Source: Microbacterium terregens (GTDB lineage Bacteria > Actinomycetota > Actinomycetes > Actinomycetales > Microbacteriaceae). Taken from it: a DNA stretch of 64,000 nt. This document shows positions 9,171 to 18,653 of the stretch, piece by piece. The first letter of the stretch is position 1. Each line of letters begins with the position of its first letter. The notes beneath the pieces are model-generated. The model saw nothing but the letters and a program-made list of their open reading frames with translations, was not told the origin of the DNA and did no database searches. Location of the stretch: assembly GCF_039534975.1 (NCBI RefSeq), contig NZ_BAAAWH010000001.1, positions 1,302,001 through 1,366,000 on the forward strand. Direction: 5' to 3'. The translations under genes and the position numbers were made by a program.

Positions 9171-9491
9171 ATGACGGGTTACCGTTCCGGCGTTCCCGAT
9201 AATTGGTTCGTCGATCCTGTTCAGCTGGGTGTCCCGGGGGTTCGTCGTCCTCTTGAGGGCGAAGATGGGAACCCCCTGGGCTGGCAGACCGACGCCCTGT
9301 GCGCGCAGACAGATCCAGAGGCGTTCTTCCCGGAGAAGGGCGGCTCCACCCGAGACGCGAAGAAGGTCTGCACCACGTGCGATGTTCGGGGCGAATGCCT
9401 CGAGTACGCCCTGCAGAACGACGAGCGCTTCGGTATCTGGGGCGGGCTCAGCGAGCGCGAGCGCCGCAAGCTCAAGCGCCGCGCCAGCTAA
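9171..9491 (+). CDS. whiB2: WhiB-family iron-sulfur regulator, WhiB2/WhmD type
   Basis: 106 residues from the ATG at 9171, preceded by GGGAGA at a good distance. The four cluster-binding cysteines are near 44, 67, 70 and 76 (C-x22-C-x2-C-x5-C), followed by the G(I/V)WGG turn at 88-92 and a basic tail ERRKLKRRAS. WhiB proteins bind a 4Fe-4S cluster and partner the primary sigma factor. The WhiB2 type is essential for septation in mycobacteria and for sporulation septation in Streptomyces. An in-frame extension of 36 codons upstream is rejected because it would run through the promoter. Subtype is inferred from length and the manA neighbourhood. Confidence 0.88.
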   Translation: MTGYRSGVPDNWFVDPVQLGVPGVRRPLEGEDGNPLGWQTDALCAQTDPEAFFPEKGGSTRDAKKVCTTCDVRGECLEYALQNDERFGIWGGLSERERRKLKRRAS

Positions 9492-9595
9492 GCGAGCGGC
9501 CGCACCGGCGCCGGTACGGCGCTGACGGTCGGTTCCGACCGACAGCGGCGCGTGCACCCGGCACGGCCGGGCGACGCGCCTAGGCTGTCCACGTC

Positions 9596-12442
9596 ATGCC
9601 CGCCAGAGTCCACGCCATTCTCGTCGTGCGCCCCGATGGGCGCACCCCCGCCGCACATCACCTGCGCCGCACCCTCGCCGCGCTCGCGGACCAGAGCCGA
9701 CGGGTCGATGCGCTCACGATCGTGGTCTGCGGAGACGACACCGGTGTGACGGCGGTGGCCGCGGCATCCGGGGCCGAATCCGTGATCAGTGCGCCCGCTT
9801 CGACCGGGTTCGCCGCCGCCACCGCGATGGCGACCCTGCGGCTGACCGGCGACGCGGTGTGGATCCTCGCGCAGGACACCGCGCCCGAGCCCGAGGCGCT
9901 GAGCCGTCTGGTCGGTGCGCTCGAGCTGGGTCCGTCGGTCACGTTCGCAGCCCCGAAACTGGTTCGCTGGGACGACCGTGCCGAGATCGTCTCGCTCGGC
10001 GCGAGCGTGACGGCGTTCGGTCGCAGCGTCGGCCTGGCCGATGACGAACTCGATCAGGGCCAGCACGACGCGCGAGAGGACGTGCTCGGCGCGGACATCC
10101 GCGGCGTCCTCGTCCGCACGGAGGCATGGCGCGAACTCGGCGGCATCGATCGTGGTCTGGTCGGCGCCGACGAAGGCCTCGACCTCGGCGTGCGGGCGCG
10201 GCTCGCCGGCGCGCGCGTCCTGCTCGTGCCGACCGCCCTCGTCGCGGTCGCCGGAGACGGTGTCGCGGGGCTGCCGGTCCCGCTGACCGGCGCGCGCCGT
10301 CGACGACGGGCGTTCGCCTCGCGCACCGCCGAGCTGCATCGACGCCTCGCCTACGCGCCGCCGCTGGCCGTTCCCTTCCTGTGGCTTGCGATCCTGCCGA
10401 CCGCGCTGTGGCGCTCGATCCTGCAGATCGTGCGCAAGCAGCCGTCACTGGTCTGGCCGGAGTGGGGAGCAGCCGCCGTGGCTGCGGTGAGCCTGCCCGC
10501 CGTCGCGCGGGCGCGCTCCGGCATCCGCACCACGCGGAAGGTGTCGTGGACCCAGCTGGCGCCGCTGCGAGTGACCCGGCGAGACCTGCGCGAGCAGCTG
10601 GACGACGACGCCGACTCCACGGCGCCGTCCCGCCGCGGAGAGCTGCGCTTCTTCACCGGTGGGGGCGCATGGCTGGTGCTCGGCACCCTGGTGGTGTCGA
10701 TCGCTGCGTTCCCGGCCCTTGCGGCGTGGCCCGTGCTGGGCGGCGGCGGACTGGCCCCGCTGGCCGCGACCGCGGCGCAACTGTGGGCGGAGGCGGCCTA
10801 CGGTCTGCGCGCCTCGGGCCTGGGTACGGTCGGGCCGGCCGATCCGTTCGCCGCGGTCCTCGCGATCATCGGCAGCCTCTGGCCCCTCGAGCCGTCCCGC
10901 GCTCTGGTGGTGCTGTGGCTGCTCGCGCTGCCCCTGTCCGCGCTGGGCGGCTGGTTCGCCGCCACTCGCGTGACCGACCGGTCCCTGCTGCGATTCGCCG
11001 GAGGCGCGATCTGGGCTCTGGCGCCTACGCTGATGGCCGCCCTCTCGCAGGGGCGTCCCGGCGCGGTGATCGCCCATCTGCTGCTGCCCTGGCTCTTCTA
11101 CGCCGGCTCGGTCGCACATCGCTCCTGGGTCGCGTCGGGCGCGGCATCCGTCGTCTTCGCGGCCGTTGTCGCCTCGGCACCCTCGCTTGCGCCCGCACTG
11201 ATCGTGATCTGGATCGGCGCGATCGTGCTGACGGTGATCCTGCGGCGCGGGCGCGGCGTGGCGAGGGTCATCTGGCTCGTCGTGCCGGCGGCGCTGCTGG
11301 CGGCTCCGATCGTGTGGCATCAGCTGCGCGCCGGGAATCCTCTCGGGCTCCTCGCCGACCCCGGACTGACCTGGCTGGGAAACCAGGTCGGCGCCGATGC
11401 CGCCGGCCGCGCGCTGCTGGCGGCGGGCATCCCGACCTCCGACATCGTCGGGTGGGTCGGCTTCGTGCCCGGATGGCCGACGTGGTGGGTGCCGCTGCTG
11501 GCCGCGCCGGTGGCACTGCTGGCGCTCATGGCGCCGCTGACCCAACGATGGGCCGCCGGTGTGGTCCTGCTGGTGATCGCCGCGCTGGGCCTGGCCACCG
11601 CGTTCACGGCGGTGGGCGTCTCGGTCGCCTTCGCGCAGTCGCTGCCCGCGCCGCTCTGGCCGGGGGCGGGTCTCAGCCTGGCGTGGCTCGGAGTGCTCGG
11701 CGGAGCCCTGGCCGCACTCGACGTCGGACTCGCACCGCGGCTGGCCTCGGCGCGGACCGCGGCCGCCGTGATCGTGATGCTGGCGCTGACGGTGCTGGCG
11801 CTGCCGAGCCTGTCCGCCATGGCGCGCGGGACGTCGACCCTCACGAACGGACCGCAGAGCACCCTGCCGGCCTACGTCAGCGCCGCCGGACGCGAGGACC
11901 CCGACGTCGGGACGATGATCCTGACCCCGCAGAACGCCGGGGGCGTCTCGTCGCGCGTCGTGTGGGGCGGCAGCGAGACGCTCGACGGTCAGGCGACCAT
12001 GATCTCCACCCGCTCGAAGGCGACCCCGGCCGACGAGAGGATCGCAACCTTGACTGCCGATCTTGTGACCTCCACCGCCGACAGCGCCGTCGCCGACCTG
12101 GCCGGATACGGCGTCAGCTTCGTACTGTTGGCGCCGACCGCAGCGCCGGAGTCCGACGCCGCGCGTGCCTTCCGACTGGCGGCCGCCACGGCGCTGGACC
12201 AGCGCGATGACCTGGACTCGGTCGGCGAGACGGCCAAGGGCGTGCTCTGGCGCGTGACACAGCCGACCGCGCCGCGGGCGCAGGCCTCGGCATCCGTTCA
12301 TGAGATCGCACGCGGTATCGCGTTGGCCCAGTTCGCCGCTGTCGCGGTCGCACTGCTGCTGGCGATCCCGACGACCGCGTCCCGACGCGAGGCACGACGC
12401 ACCTCACGCATCGTCGGCCCGCACTGGCAGGAGGGCCGATGA
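9596..12442 (+). CDS. GT2 glycosyltransferase fused to large polytopic membrane region
   Basis: 948 residues. Residues 1 to about 260 form a degenerate GT2 domain: ASTGFAAA near 63-70 matches the usual NxGFxxA block, and WILAQDTAPEP stands where the metal-binding DxD should be. A transmembrane pair near 275-300 is followed, from about 355, by a long region with roughly ten more spans and a short extracellular C-terminal stretch ending in a last span near 915-935. Actinobacteria carry this protein next to a DUF5719 gene near whiB2. A TAGGCT hexamer sits 9 nt before the ATG. It probably acts in cell-wall glycan assembly, but the substrate is unknown and the GT domain may be inactive because only one acidic residue remains. 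Confidence 0.75.
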   Translation: MPARVHAILVVRPDGRTPAAHHLRRTLAALADQSRRVDALTIVVCGDDTGVTAVAAASGAESVISAPASTGFAAATAMATLRLTGDAVWILAQDTAPEPEALSRLVGALELGPSVTFAAPKLVRWDDRAEIVSLGASVTAFGRSVGLADDELDQGQHDAREDVLGADIRGVLVRTEAWRELGGIDRGLVGADEGLDLGVRARLAGARVLLVPTALVAVAGDGVAGLPVPLTGARRRRRAFASRTAELHRRLAYAPPLAVPFLWLAILPTALWRSILQIVRKQPSLVWPEWGAAAVAAVSLPAVARARSGIRTTRKVSWTQLAPLRVTRRDLREQLDDDADSTAPSRRGELRFFTGGGAWLVLGTLVVSIAAFPALAAWPVLGGGGLAPLAATAAQLWAEAAYGLRASGLGTVGPADPFAAVLAIIGSLWPLEPSRALVVLWLLALPLSALGGWFAATRVTDRSLLRFAGGAIWALAPTLMAALSQGRPGAVIAHLLLPWLFYAGSVAHRSWVASGAASVVFAAVVASAPSLAPALIVIWIGAIVLTVILRRGRGVARVIWLVVPAALLAAPIVWHQLRAGNPLGLLADPGLTWLGNQVGADAAGRALLAAGIPTSDIVGWVGFVPGWPTWWVPLLAAPVALLALMAPLTQRWAAGVVLLVIAALGLATAFTAVGVSVAFAQSLPAPLWPGAGLSLAWLGVLGGALAALDVGLAPRLASARTAAAVIVMLALTVLALPSLSAMARGTSTLTNGPQSTLPAYVSAAGREDPDVGTMILTPQNAGGVSSRVVWGGSETLDGQATMISTRSKATPADERIATLTADLVTSTADSAVADLAGYGVSFVLLAPTAAPESDAARAFRLAAATALDQRDDLDSVGETAKGVLWRVTQPTAPRAQASASVHEIARGIALAQFAAVAVALLLAIPTTASRREARRTSRIVGPHWQEGR

Positions 12443-13857
12443 GCGACCGCCGGGTATTCCGCTGGGCGACCACGAGTGCACGACTGCTGGTAGGCACCCT
12501 CGTCGCGATCGGCTTCGTCATCGCCGTCGTCACGGCGGTCTCGCTGCCGTGGCCGACCGTCGCCCGCGCACCGGTGGCGATCACGGCGATGCCGGCGCCC
12601 TCGGCGAGCGTGGTCGTCTGCCAGGGAGGGCTGCTGGCGCTCGGTCGCGAACTGGAGGACGTCGGCCGCATCGTGACCGCCGCGCCCCAGACGGTGACCA
12701 GCGGCGTGGCCGAGGGGCGTCCGGCGCCGACGTCGCGTTCGCTCACCACACCGGCATCGGACGGCACGGCGCCGGCCACCGCGGTGGTGGCTGAGCCGAT
12801 GGATGGCACACGCACCGATGTCGCGGCATCCGGGTCCTCCACGATCGTCGCGGACGACCTGAGCGGCTTCGCCGCATCCGCATGCCGGCCGGCGCTCATG
12901 GAGTCCTGGCTCGTCGGCGGCTCCGCGGCGACCGGCGCATCCGACACACTCCTGCTCGCGAACCCGGGGACAGTGGCGGCGACCGTGCAGCTGACCGTCT
13001 TCGGTGCGAGCGGACCGCAGGTGCCCGCGGGTGCGGGCGAGCTCGTCGTCGGCCCGGGCGCGCAGATCGTCCTTCCGCTGGCCGGTCTGCAGCTGGGTGA
13101 GGAGAGTCCGGTCATCCGGGTGACCGCGATGGGAGCACCCGTGCAGGCGGCGCTGCAGGCCAGCATCACGCGCACGCTGGTTCCCGGCGGGGTGGATCAG
13201 GTCGGCGCGATCGCGGCTCCGGATCGCATTCAGGTCATGCCGGGCGTCACGGTCACCCAGAATCCCGACGCGGAGGGCACATCGGATGCCGCGACCGTCG
13301 TGCGCATCCTCTCGCCGGTCGAGGACACCACCGCCGTGGTCACCGCCTCCGCCGTCGGGACGACGTCCTCGAGTGCGGCGCCGATGACAGTGCCGCTCAC
13401 GGCGGGTATCCCGACGGAGGTGGACCTCGGCGGGCTCGCTACCGGTCAATACACCGTCGAGGTCTCCGCAGAGGCCACGGTCGTCGCAGCGGTATGGCAG
13501 ACGACCGGGTTCGGCGAGGGTGCCGACTTCGCCTGGTACAGCGCGGCGCCGGCGGTCGCGGGGCCCGGACTGTTCGCGACGCCTCCCGGTCCGACTCCGG
13601 TGCTCACTCTTGGCAACCCGACCGCGGAGCCGGTGACCACGACGGTGGACGCGGTCGATGGGAGCTTCTCCACCGAGGTGACCGTCCCGCCGGGCGAGAG
13701 TTCCTCGGTGCGACTCACGTCGCGCAGCGTGTACCTGCTCGACGCGGGCGGCGACGGCATCCGTGCCGGGGTGTCACTCACCGGCGACGGCGCACTCGCC
13801 GGTTTCCCGGTGTGGCCCTCGGATGCCGCGGCGCAGCAGATCACCGTGTATCCCTAG
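12439..13857 (+). CDS. DUF5719 family secreted or anchored protein
   Basis: 472 residues; the ATG overlaps the stop of the GT2 membrane protein by 4 bp (ATGA). One N-terminal membrane segment near 15-38 anchors a long extracellular part rich in Ala, Val and Thr with repeated beta-strand-like blocks and few charges. The DUF5719 family has no known activity. Its constant pairing with the upstream glycosyltransferase-like protein suggests a shared envelope role. Two cysteines in the first 160 residues might form a disulfide. No catalytic motif was recognised. Confidence 0.72.
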   Translation: MSDRRVFRWATTSARLLVGTLVAIGFVIAVVTAVSLPWPTVARAPVAITAMPAPSASVVVCQGGLLALGRELEDVGRIVTAAPQTVTSGVAEGRPAPTSRSLTTPASDGTAPATAVVAEPMDGTRTDVAASGSSTIVADDLSGFAASACRPALMESWLVGGSAATGASDTLLLANPGTVAATVQLTVFGASGPQVPAGAGELVVGPGAQIVLPLAGLQLGEESPVIRVTAMGAPVQAALQASITRTLVPGGVDQVGAIAAPDRIQVMPGVTVTQNPDAEGTSDAATVVRILSPVEDTTAVVTASAVGTTSSSAAPMTVPLTAGIPTEVDLGGLATGQYTVEVSAEATVVAAVWQTTGFGEGADFAWYSAAPAVAGPGLFATPPGPTPVLTLGNPTAEPVTTTVDAVDGSFSTEVTVPPGESSSVRLTSRSVYLLDAGGDGIRAGVSLTGDGALAGFPVWPSDAAAQQITVYP

Positions 13858-13881
13858 CGGCGCGGATCGACCCGGCTCGGC

Positions 13882-14322
13882 TCAGAAATACCGGAAGCGC
13901 TCCGGACCCAGATCCCACGGGTCGCGGTCGAGATACTCGGCGGCGGCGCGGAAGACGCTGCCCTCGATCATGATGCGGCGGTGCAGATCGTCGTCCCGGT
14001 GTAGGTGGCTCAGCCGCTCGATCGGCAGCCGGTAGAGGATGATCCGCTTCTCGGCGGTGAGCACCCGCCAGCGGGGGATGCCGTCGTCGTCCGCCGCCGG
14101 GGGCATATCGCCGACTTCGAAGCTCACATCGCGAAGCTCCGGCCACGCCGAACGGAGGAACTCGGCGGCGGTGCCCACGGCGAGATCGAACCGCTCCACG
14201 CGCGTCTCCAGAGGCGGAAGCGGCGGGCGGACGATGGGACTGCGACCCTCGCGGCCGTGGCGGCCGTGACGCGCCGGCCGACGCGCCGGCGAAGCCGCCT
14301 CTTTGCTCCGACGCCATGCCAT
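13882..14322 (-). CDS. Metallopeptidase-family protein (zincin-like) lacking HExxH
   Basis: 146 residues. It resembles the small zincin-like family found beside DUF3499 and whiB2 in actinobacteria (recalled as Rv3259 in M. tuberculosis): an N-terminal basic arm, RVERFDLAVG near 42-51, WRVLTAEKRIILYRLPIERL near 85-105, and a C-terminal HRRIMIEGSVFRAAAEYLD. Where active members have HExxH, this one has HRRIMIEGSVF, so the metal site appears lost. The ATG at 14322 has TAGGAT on the minus strand 6 nt upstream. It converges on DUF5719 with 24 bp between stops. Role unknown. Confidence 0.68.
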   Translation of the reverse strand: MAWRRSKEAASPARRPARHGRHGREGRSPIVRPPLPPLETRVERFDLAVGTAAEFLRSAWPELRDVSFEVGDMPPAADDDGIPRWRVLTAEKRIILYRLPIERLSHLHRDDDLHRRIMIEGSVFRAAAEYLDRDPWDLGPERFRYF

Positions 14323-14471
14323 GCGTCCATCCTATGGGCCCCGCGCGGGCGGGCTCGGGGTGCACGGATCCGACTGCTCAGCCCGCAGCAGGCGCGGGAT
14401 CCGGGCGCGCGCGGGCGACGCTGCGGCGCGGCATCCCGTCGATCGCTCTGCCGCTGGATAGCGTGGTTGCG

Positions 14472-14681
14472 ATGCGCCAGAGACTCTGCTCGAAGGTGGG
14501 ATGCGCCCGAGAGGCGGTCTCCACCTTGACGTACGACTACCCCGACCAGATGGCCGCTCTCGGTCCGCTGGGGGCCGGTGGTGATCCGCACGCGCATGAC
14601 CTGTGCGCGATCCACACCGACCGGCTCTCGATGCCGCGTGGGTGGGTCGTGGTCCGGCACGAGACCATCGCACAGCGTTAG
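14472..14681 (+). CDS. DUF3499 zinc-ribbon-like small protein
   Basis: 69 residues with CSKVGCAREA near the start and HDLCAIHTDR in the middle. These give a C-x4-C and an H-x2-C-x2-H arrangement that looks metal binding, followed by LSMPRGWVVVRHE. DUF3499 proteins are widespread in actinobacteria next to manA, ahcY and the metallopeptidase-like gene, and their function is unknown. The ATG at 14472 is favoured because a TAGCGT hexamer (14459-14464) lies 7 nt before it. An in-frame GTG at 14463 would overlap that hexamer. Confidence 0.8.
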   Translation: MRQRLCSKVGCAREAVSTLTYDYPDQMAALGPLGAGGDPHAHDLCAIHTDRLSMPRGWVVVRHETIAQR

Positions 14682-14738
14682 CAGCAGCCCCGCCGGAGTC
14701 TGAGGCCACCCCGAAGCGTGGTCTGGGACAATGGCCGG

Positions 14739-16205
<1,467 letters not shown>

Positions 16206-16232
16206 GTCATCCGGCGCCCCGTCGCGGGTGCC

Positions 16233-16630
16233 TCCGCGGTCATAAGTTGCGGGTTCGGGCGGCTCCGCGCTCGCCGAAAGTGACTGCCGAGCGCCGGGCG
16301 CCCCCGGCGGGGGTGGCTCCGCGGTCATAAGTTGCGGGTCGCGCGTGCGGAGGGGTCGCCGAAAGTGACTGCCGAGCGCCGGGCGCCCCCGGGCGGGGGT
16401 GGCTCCGCGGTCATAAGTTGCGGGTCGCGCGTGCGGAGCGGTCGTCGAAAGTGACTGCGGAGCGCCGAGCGCCACGCGTCGCGGGTGGTTCCGCAGTCAT
16501 GAGTTGCGGGTCACGCGTGTGCTCGCTCGCCGAAAGTGACTGCGGAGCGCCGAGCTCCCCGGCGCGGGGGGCCCCGCAGTCAGAAGCGGCGGGTTGCGGG
16601 TGCGGAGGGGGCGCAGAAGCGGACTGCGGA
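16233..16630. repeat. Five-unit tandem repeat array (~86 bp) with internal dyads
   Basis: The region downstream of ahcY repeats with a period of 83-86 bp. A block TCCGC(G/A)GTCA starts at about 16233, 16318, 16404, 16490 and 16573, usually continued by TAAGTTGCGGG. Each unit ends with GCCGAAAGTGACTGC(C/G)GA. Within a unit the two blocks are inverted copies: in unit 4 the arms TCCGCAGTCA (16490-16499) and TGACTGCGGA (16537-16546) are perfect, and units 1-3 have one or two mismatches. Each unit could fold into a stem with a 35-45 nt loop. The fifth unit is degraded. No convincing gene lies within it. Function is unknown; recombination array, RNA termination or a mobile repeat are all possible. 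Confidence 0.85.
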
Positions 16631-16640
16631 GCGAGGCGCG

Positions 16641-16745
16641 TCCGGAACTCAGCGCTCCGGGAACCCGCGGGGGACTCCGGAACTCAGCGCTCCGGGAACC
16701 CGCGGGGGACTCCGGAACTCAGCGCTCCGGGAACCCGCGGGGGAC
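16641..16745. repeat. Three perfect tandem copies of a 35-bp unit at a gene 3' end
   Basis: Units at 16641-16675, 16676-16710 and 16711-16745 are identical, and a partial fourth (TCCGG) begins at 16746. Read on the minus strand, the unit encodes the last residues of the RDD protein (GVPRGFPER) and its TGA, so the gene's terminal codons and stop were copied twice downstream. Perfect identity implies a recent expansion by slippage or unequal exchange. Confidence 0.92.
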
Positions 16746-17576
16746 TCCGGTGGAGCCCGTCAGCGCCGCCACTCGCTGCCCCTCGAGCTGCAGCGCGCGC
16801 AGCTCGCGGTCGCGCCGGACGGCCACGACCGCGCGCAGGAACGTCTCGCCGTCGACCGCGGGGACGGGCGAGACGTGCACGGCGGTCTCGCCGGCGAGGG
16901 ATGCCGCCAGCCGAGCCCGCGCGGGCGGCTGCATGGCATCCGCGTTCTGAGTGAACTGCGCGATGCGTCGTGACAGCCGATCCGGCAGGCGGGCGACGTC
17001 GGCGACCGCTGCCCACCCGGCCAGGGCCGGCGGAACCGGCGGTGCGGGCGGCGGCAGGCGAGGTGTGCGGGTGCGCTCGGAGTAGGTTCCGGCCAGAAGA
17101 TCGCCGAGCCGCTGTGCGCGGGGCGTGAATGCGCCGACGAGCGCGGCGACCGCGCCGAGGGTGAGCCAGATCTCCAGGACTCCGGCGAGTGCGCGGATGA
17201 AGGCCTGCCGGAATCCCGAGGCACCGCCGTCGGTGCGCACGATGCGTCCACCCACCGCGAGTTTGCCGAGACTGCGGCCGCGGGTCATCGTCTCGACCAC
17301 GGTCGGGATGACGACGGTGACAGTGACCAGGGTCGTCACGGTCAGGATCGGCAGCGCGACCACGTCCATGAGGCTCTGGCCGACGAGCCACGAGGTCACC
17401 AACAGGAACAGGAGGAGCACCCCGACGCCGAGGAGGACGTCGATCAGCGTGCCGAGCCCGCGCAGGAAGAACCCGACCGGCTGGACGTCCAGGGCAACGG
17501 CCTCGCCGGTGAGGACCTCGTCCTGCTGGATCTCGATCACCCGGGCAGGACCGGCGGCGGGATCCGAAGCGGGCAT
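16719..17576 (-). CDS. RDD family membrane protein
   Basis: 285 residues from the ATG at 17576. The N-terminal half has the RDD domain: GFFLRGLGTLIDVLLGV near 35-51, whose R and D belong to the family signature, and RGRSLGKLAVGGRIVRTDGG near 99-118. It has about four membrane spans. The C-terminal 110 residues are cytoplasmic, Pro/Ala/Arg-rich and poorly conserved. RDD proteins are thought to act in transport or envelope stress. Here the gene belongs to the MoxR-associated module (RDD, SpoIIM, DUF58, MoxR, DUF4350, DUF4129). Its final codons sit inside a 35-bp tandem repeat, so the C-terminus may be recently altered. Confidence 0.82.
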   Translation of the reverse strand: MPASDPAAGPARVIEIQQDEVLTGEAVALDVQPVGFFLRGLGTLIDVLLGVGVLLLFLLVTSWLVGQSLMDVVALPILTVTTLVTVTVVIPTVVETMTRGRSLGKLAVGGRIVRTDGGASGFRQAFIRALAGVLEIWLTLGAVAALVGAFTPRAQRLGDLLAGTYSERTRTPRLPPPAPPVPPALAGWAAVADVARLPDRLSRRIAQFTQNADAMQPPARARLAASLAGETAVHVSPVPAVDGETFLRAVVAVRRDRELRALQLEGQRVAALTGSTGVPRGFPER

Positions 17577-17593
17577 GGGTACAGTAAACCAAA
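17576..17593. promoter_or_regulatory. Shared divergent promoter, RDD / SpoIIM-like genes
   Basis: Only 16 bp separate the two ATG codons. The plus strand reads TACAGT at 17580-17585, 7 nt before the SpoIIM-like ATG. The minus strand reads TACTGT over nearly the same bases (17586-17581), 4 nt before the RDD ATG. One AT-rich dyad would thus serve as a -10 element in both directions, and both mRNAs would be leaderless. Confidence 0.45.
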
Positions 17594-18588
17594 TGGATCT
17601 CGACGCTCTCGCCGCCGCGCGACGCGACGAGTGGGCGCGGCTGGACGAACTGAGCCGAACGCGACGGCTCACCGGGACGCAAGTCGACGAACTCGTCACG
17701 CGCTATCGGGCCGCGTCGGCGGACCTCGCCGACATCAAGACCTCGGCGGGTCGTACGGCGCAGGGCGACCACGTCTCGACGATGCTCGCCCGCGCCCGGC
17801 TGCGCCTCACCGGCGCACCCGAGAACGTCGCACGCCAGATCCCGCGCTTCTTCGCCCTGCAGCTGCCCGCCGCCCTCTATCGCGTGCGGTGGACGACGCT
17901 CGTCATCGCGGTGGGCTTCGTCGCCGTGGGTGCGCTGGTCGCCTTCTGGGTCTCCGGCGACCCCGCGCTGGTCGCGTCCCTGGGCAGCCGCGCCGAACTC
18001 GAGTACTACGCCGAGAACAGCTTCACCGGCTATTACAGCGAGAACCCCGCCGCCGTGTTCGCCGGCACGGTGTGGACCAACAACGCGTGGATCGCCGCCC
18101 AGTGCGTGCTGTTCGGCATCACCGGCGTGTGGCCGCTCATGGTGCTCGTCCAGAACGCGGTGGGCGTCGGTACCGCGGCGGCCGTGATGCTCGCCTTCGA
18201 CCGCGGCGATGTGTTCCTTCTCTTCATCCTCCCGCACGGGATGCTGGAACTCACGTGCATCTTCGTGGCCGCCGCTGCCGGGCTGCACATCTTCTGGGCC
18301 TGGGTCGCGCCCGGCCCGCGGACACGCGGCGAGGCGCTCGCCGCCGCCGGGCGTTCGCTGGCCACCGTCGCCGTGGGCCTGATCATCGCTCTGGCCGTTG
18401 CCGGCGCGATCGAGGGATTCGTAACCGCGCAGCCGTGGCCGTGGCCGGTCAAGATCGGGATCGGCGCCGCCGCATTGGCCGCCTTCCTCTTCTACATGAT
18501 CGGAATCGGCGGTCGGGCGCACCGCCGCGGTGAGACCGGCGACCTCACCGAGTACGAGGCGGGGACGTCCCGGCTCGTCGCCGGCTGA
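17593..18588 (+). CDS. Stage II sporulation protein M-like (DUF95) membrane protein
   Basis: 331 residues: a charged cytoplasmic N-terminal region of about 90 residues, then some five or six spans with the family's polar loop between the first two (YYAENSFTGYYSENPAAVFAG near 139-159). FLLFILPHGMLELTCIF near 213-229 holds the conserved H-G-x-x-E of SpoIIM/DUF95 proteins. In sporulating Firmicutes SpoIIM acts in septal peptidoglycan remodelling; in this non-sporulating lineage the homologue travels with MoxR/DUF58 genes. It starts at the ATG at 17593, divergent from the RDD gene. Confidence 0.85.
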   Translation: MDLDALAAARRDEWARLDELSRTRRLTGTQVDELVTRYRAASADLADIKTSAGRTAQGDHVSTMLARARLRLTGAPENVARQIPRFFALQLPAALYRVRWTTLVIAVGFVAVGALVAFWVSGDPALVASLGSRAELEYYAENSFTGYYSENPAAVFAGTVWTNNAWIAAQCVLFGITGVWPLMVLVQNAVGVGTAAAVMLAFDRGDVFLLFILPHGMLELTCIFVAAAAGLHIFWAWVAPGPRTRGEALAAAGRSLATVAVGLIIALAVAGAIEGFVTAQPWPWPVKIGIGAAALAAFLFYMIGIGGRAHRRGETGDLTEYEAGTSRLVAG

Positions 18589-18603
18589 ACACGCTTCGAT
18601 GGT

Positions 18604-18653
18604 GATGCCGCGGCATCCGTGTTTTGAATAGCTAAAAAGTGTAGGCTGAAGCC
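18604..18653 (+). promoter_or_regulatory. furA promoter and putative Fur operator
   Basis: TAGGCT (18642-18647) is followed by exactly 6 nt and the furA ATG, so the transcript is probably leaderless. Immediately upstream, the stretch TTTTGAATAGCTAAAAAGTG (18622-18641) is strikingly AT-rich for this genome and overlaps the promoter, as expected for an autoregulatory Fur-family operator. A perfect 14-bp palindrome GATGCCGCGGCATC (18604-18617) precedes it and belongs to the GGATGCC motif family seen across the window. Confidence 0.55.

Noticed and set aside
14682..14738. S-adenosylhomocysteine riboswitch before ahcY
   Set aside because: Only 57 bp separate the genes and the transcript appears leaderless; no room or fold for a riboswitch.
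16233..16745. Possible CRISPR array
   Set aside because: Units are contiguous tandem repeats with no constant repeat/variable spacer pattern, and no cas gene is present.
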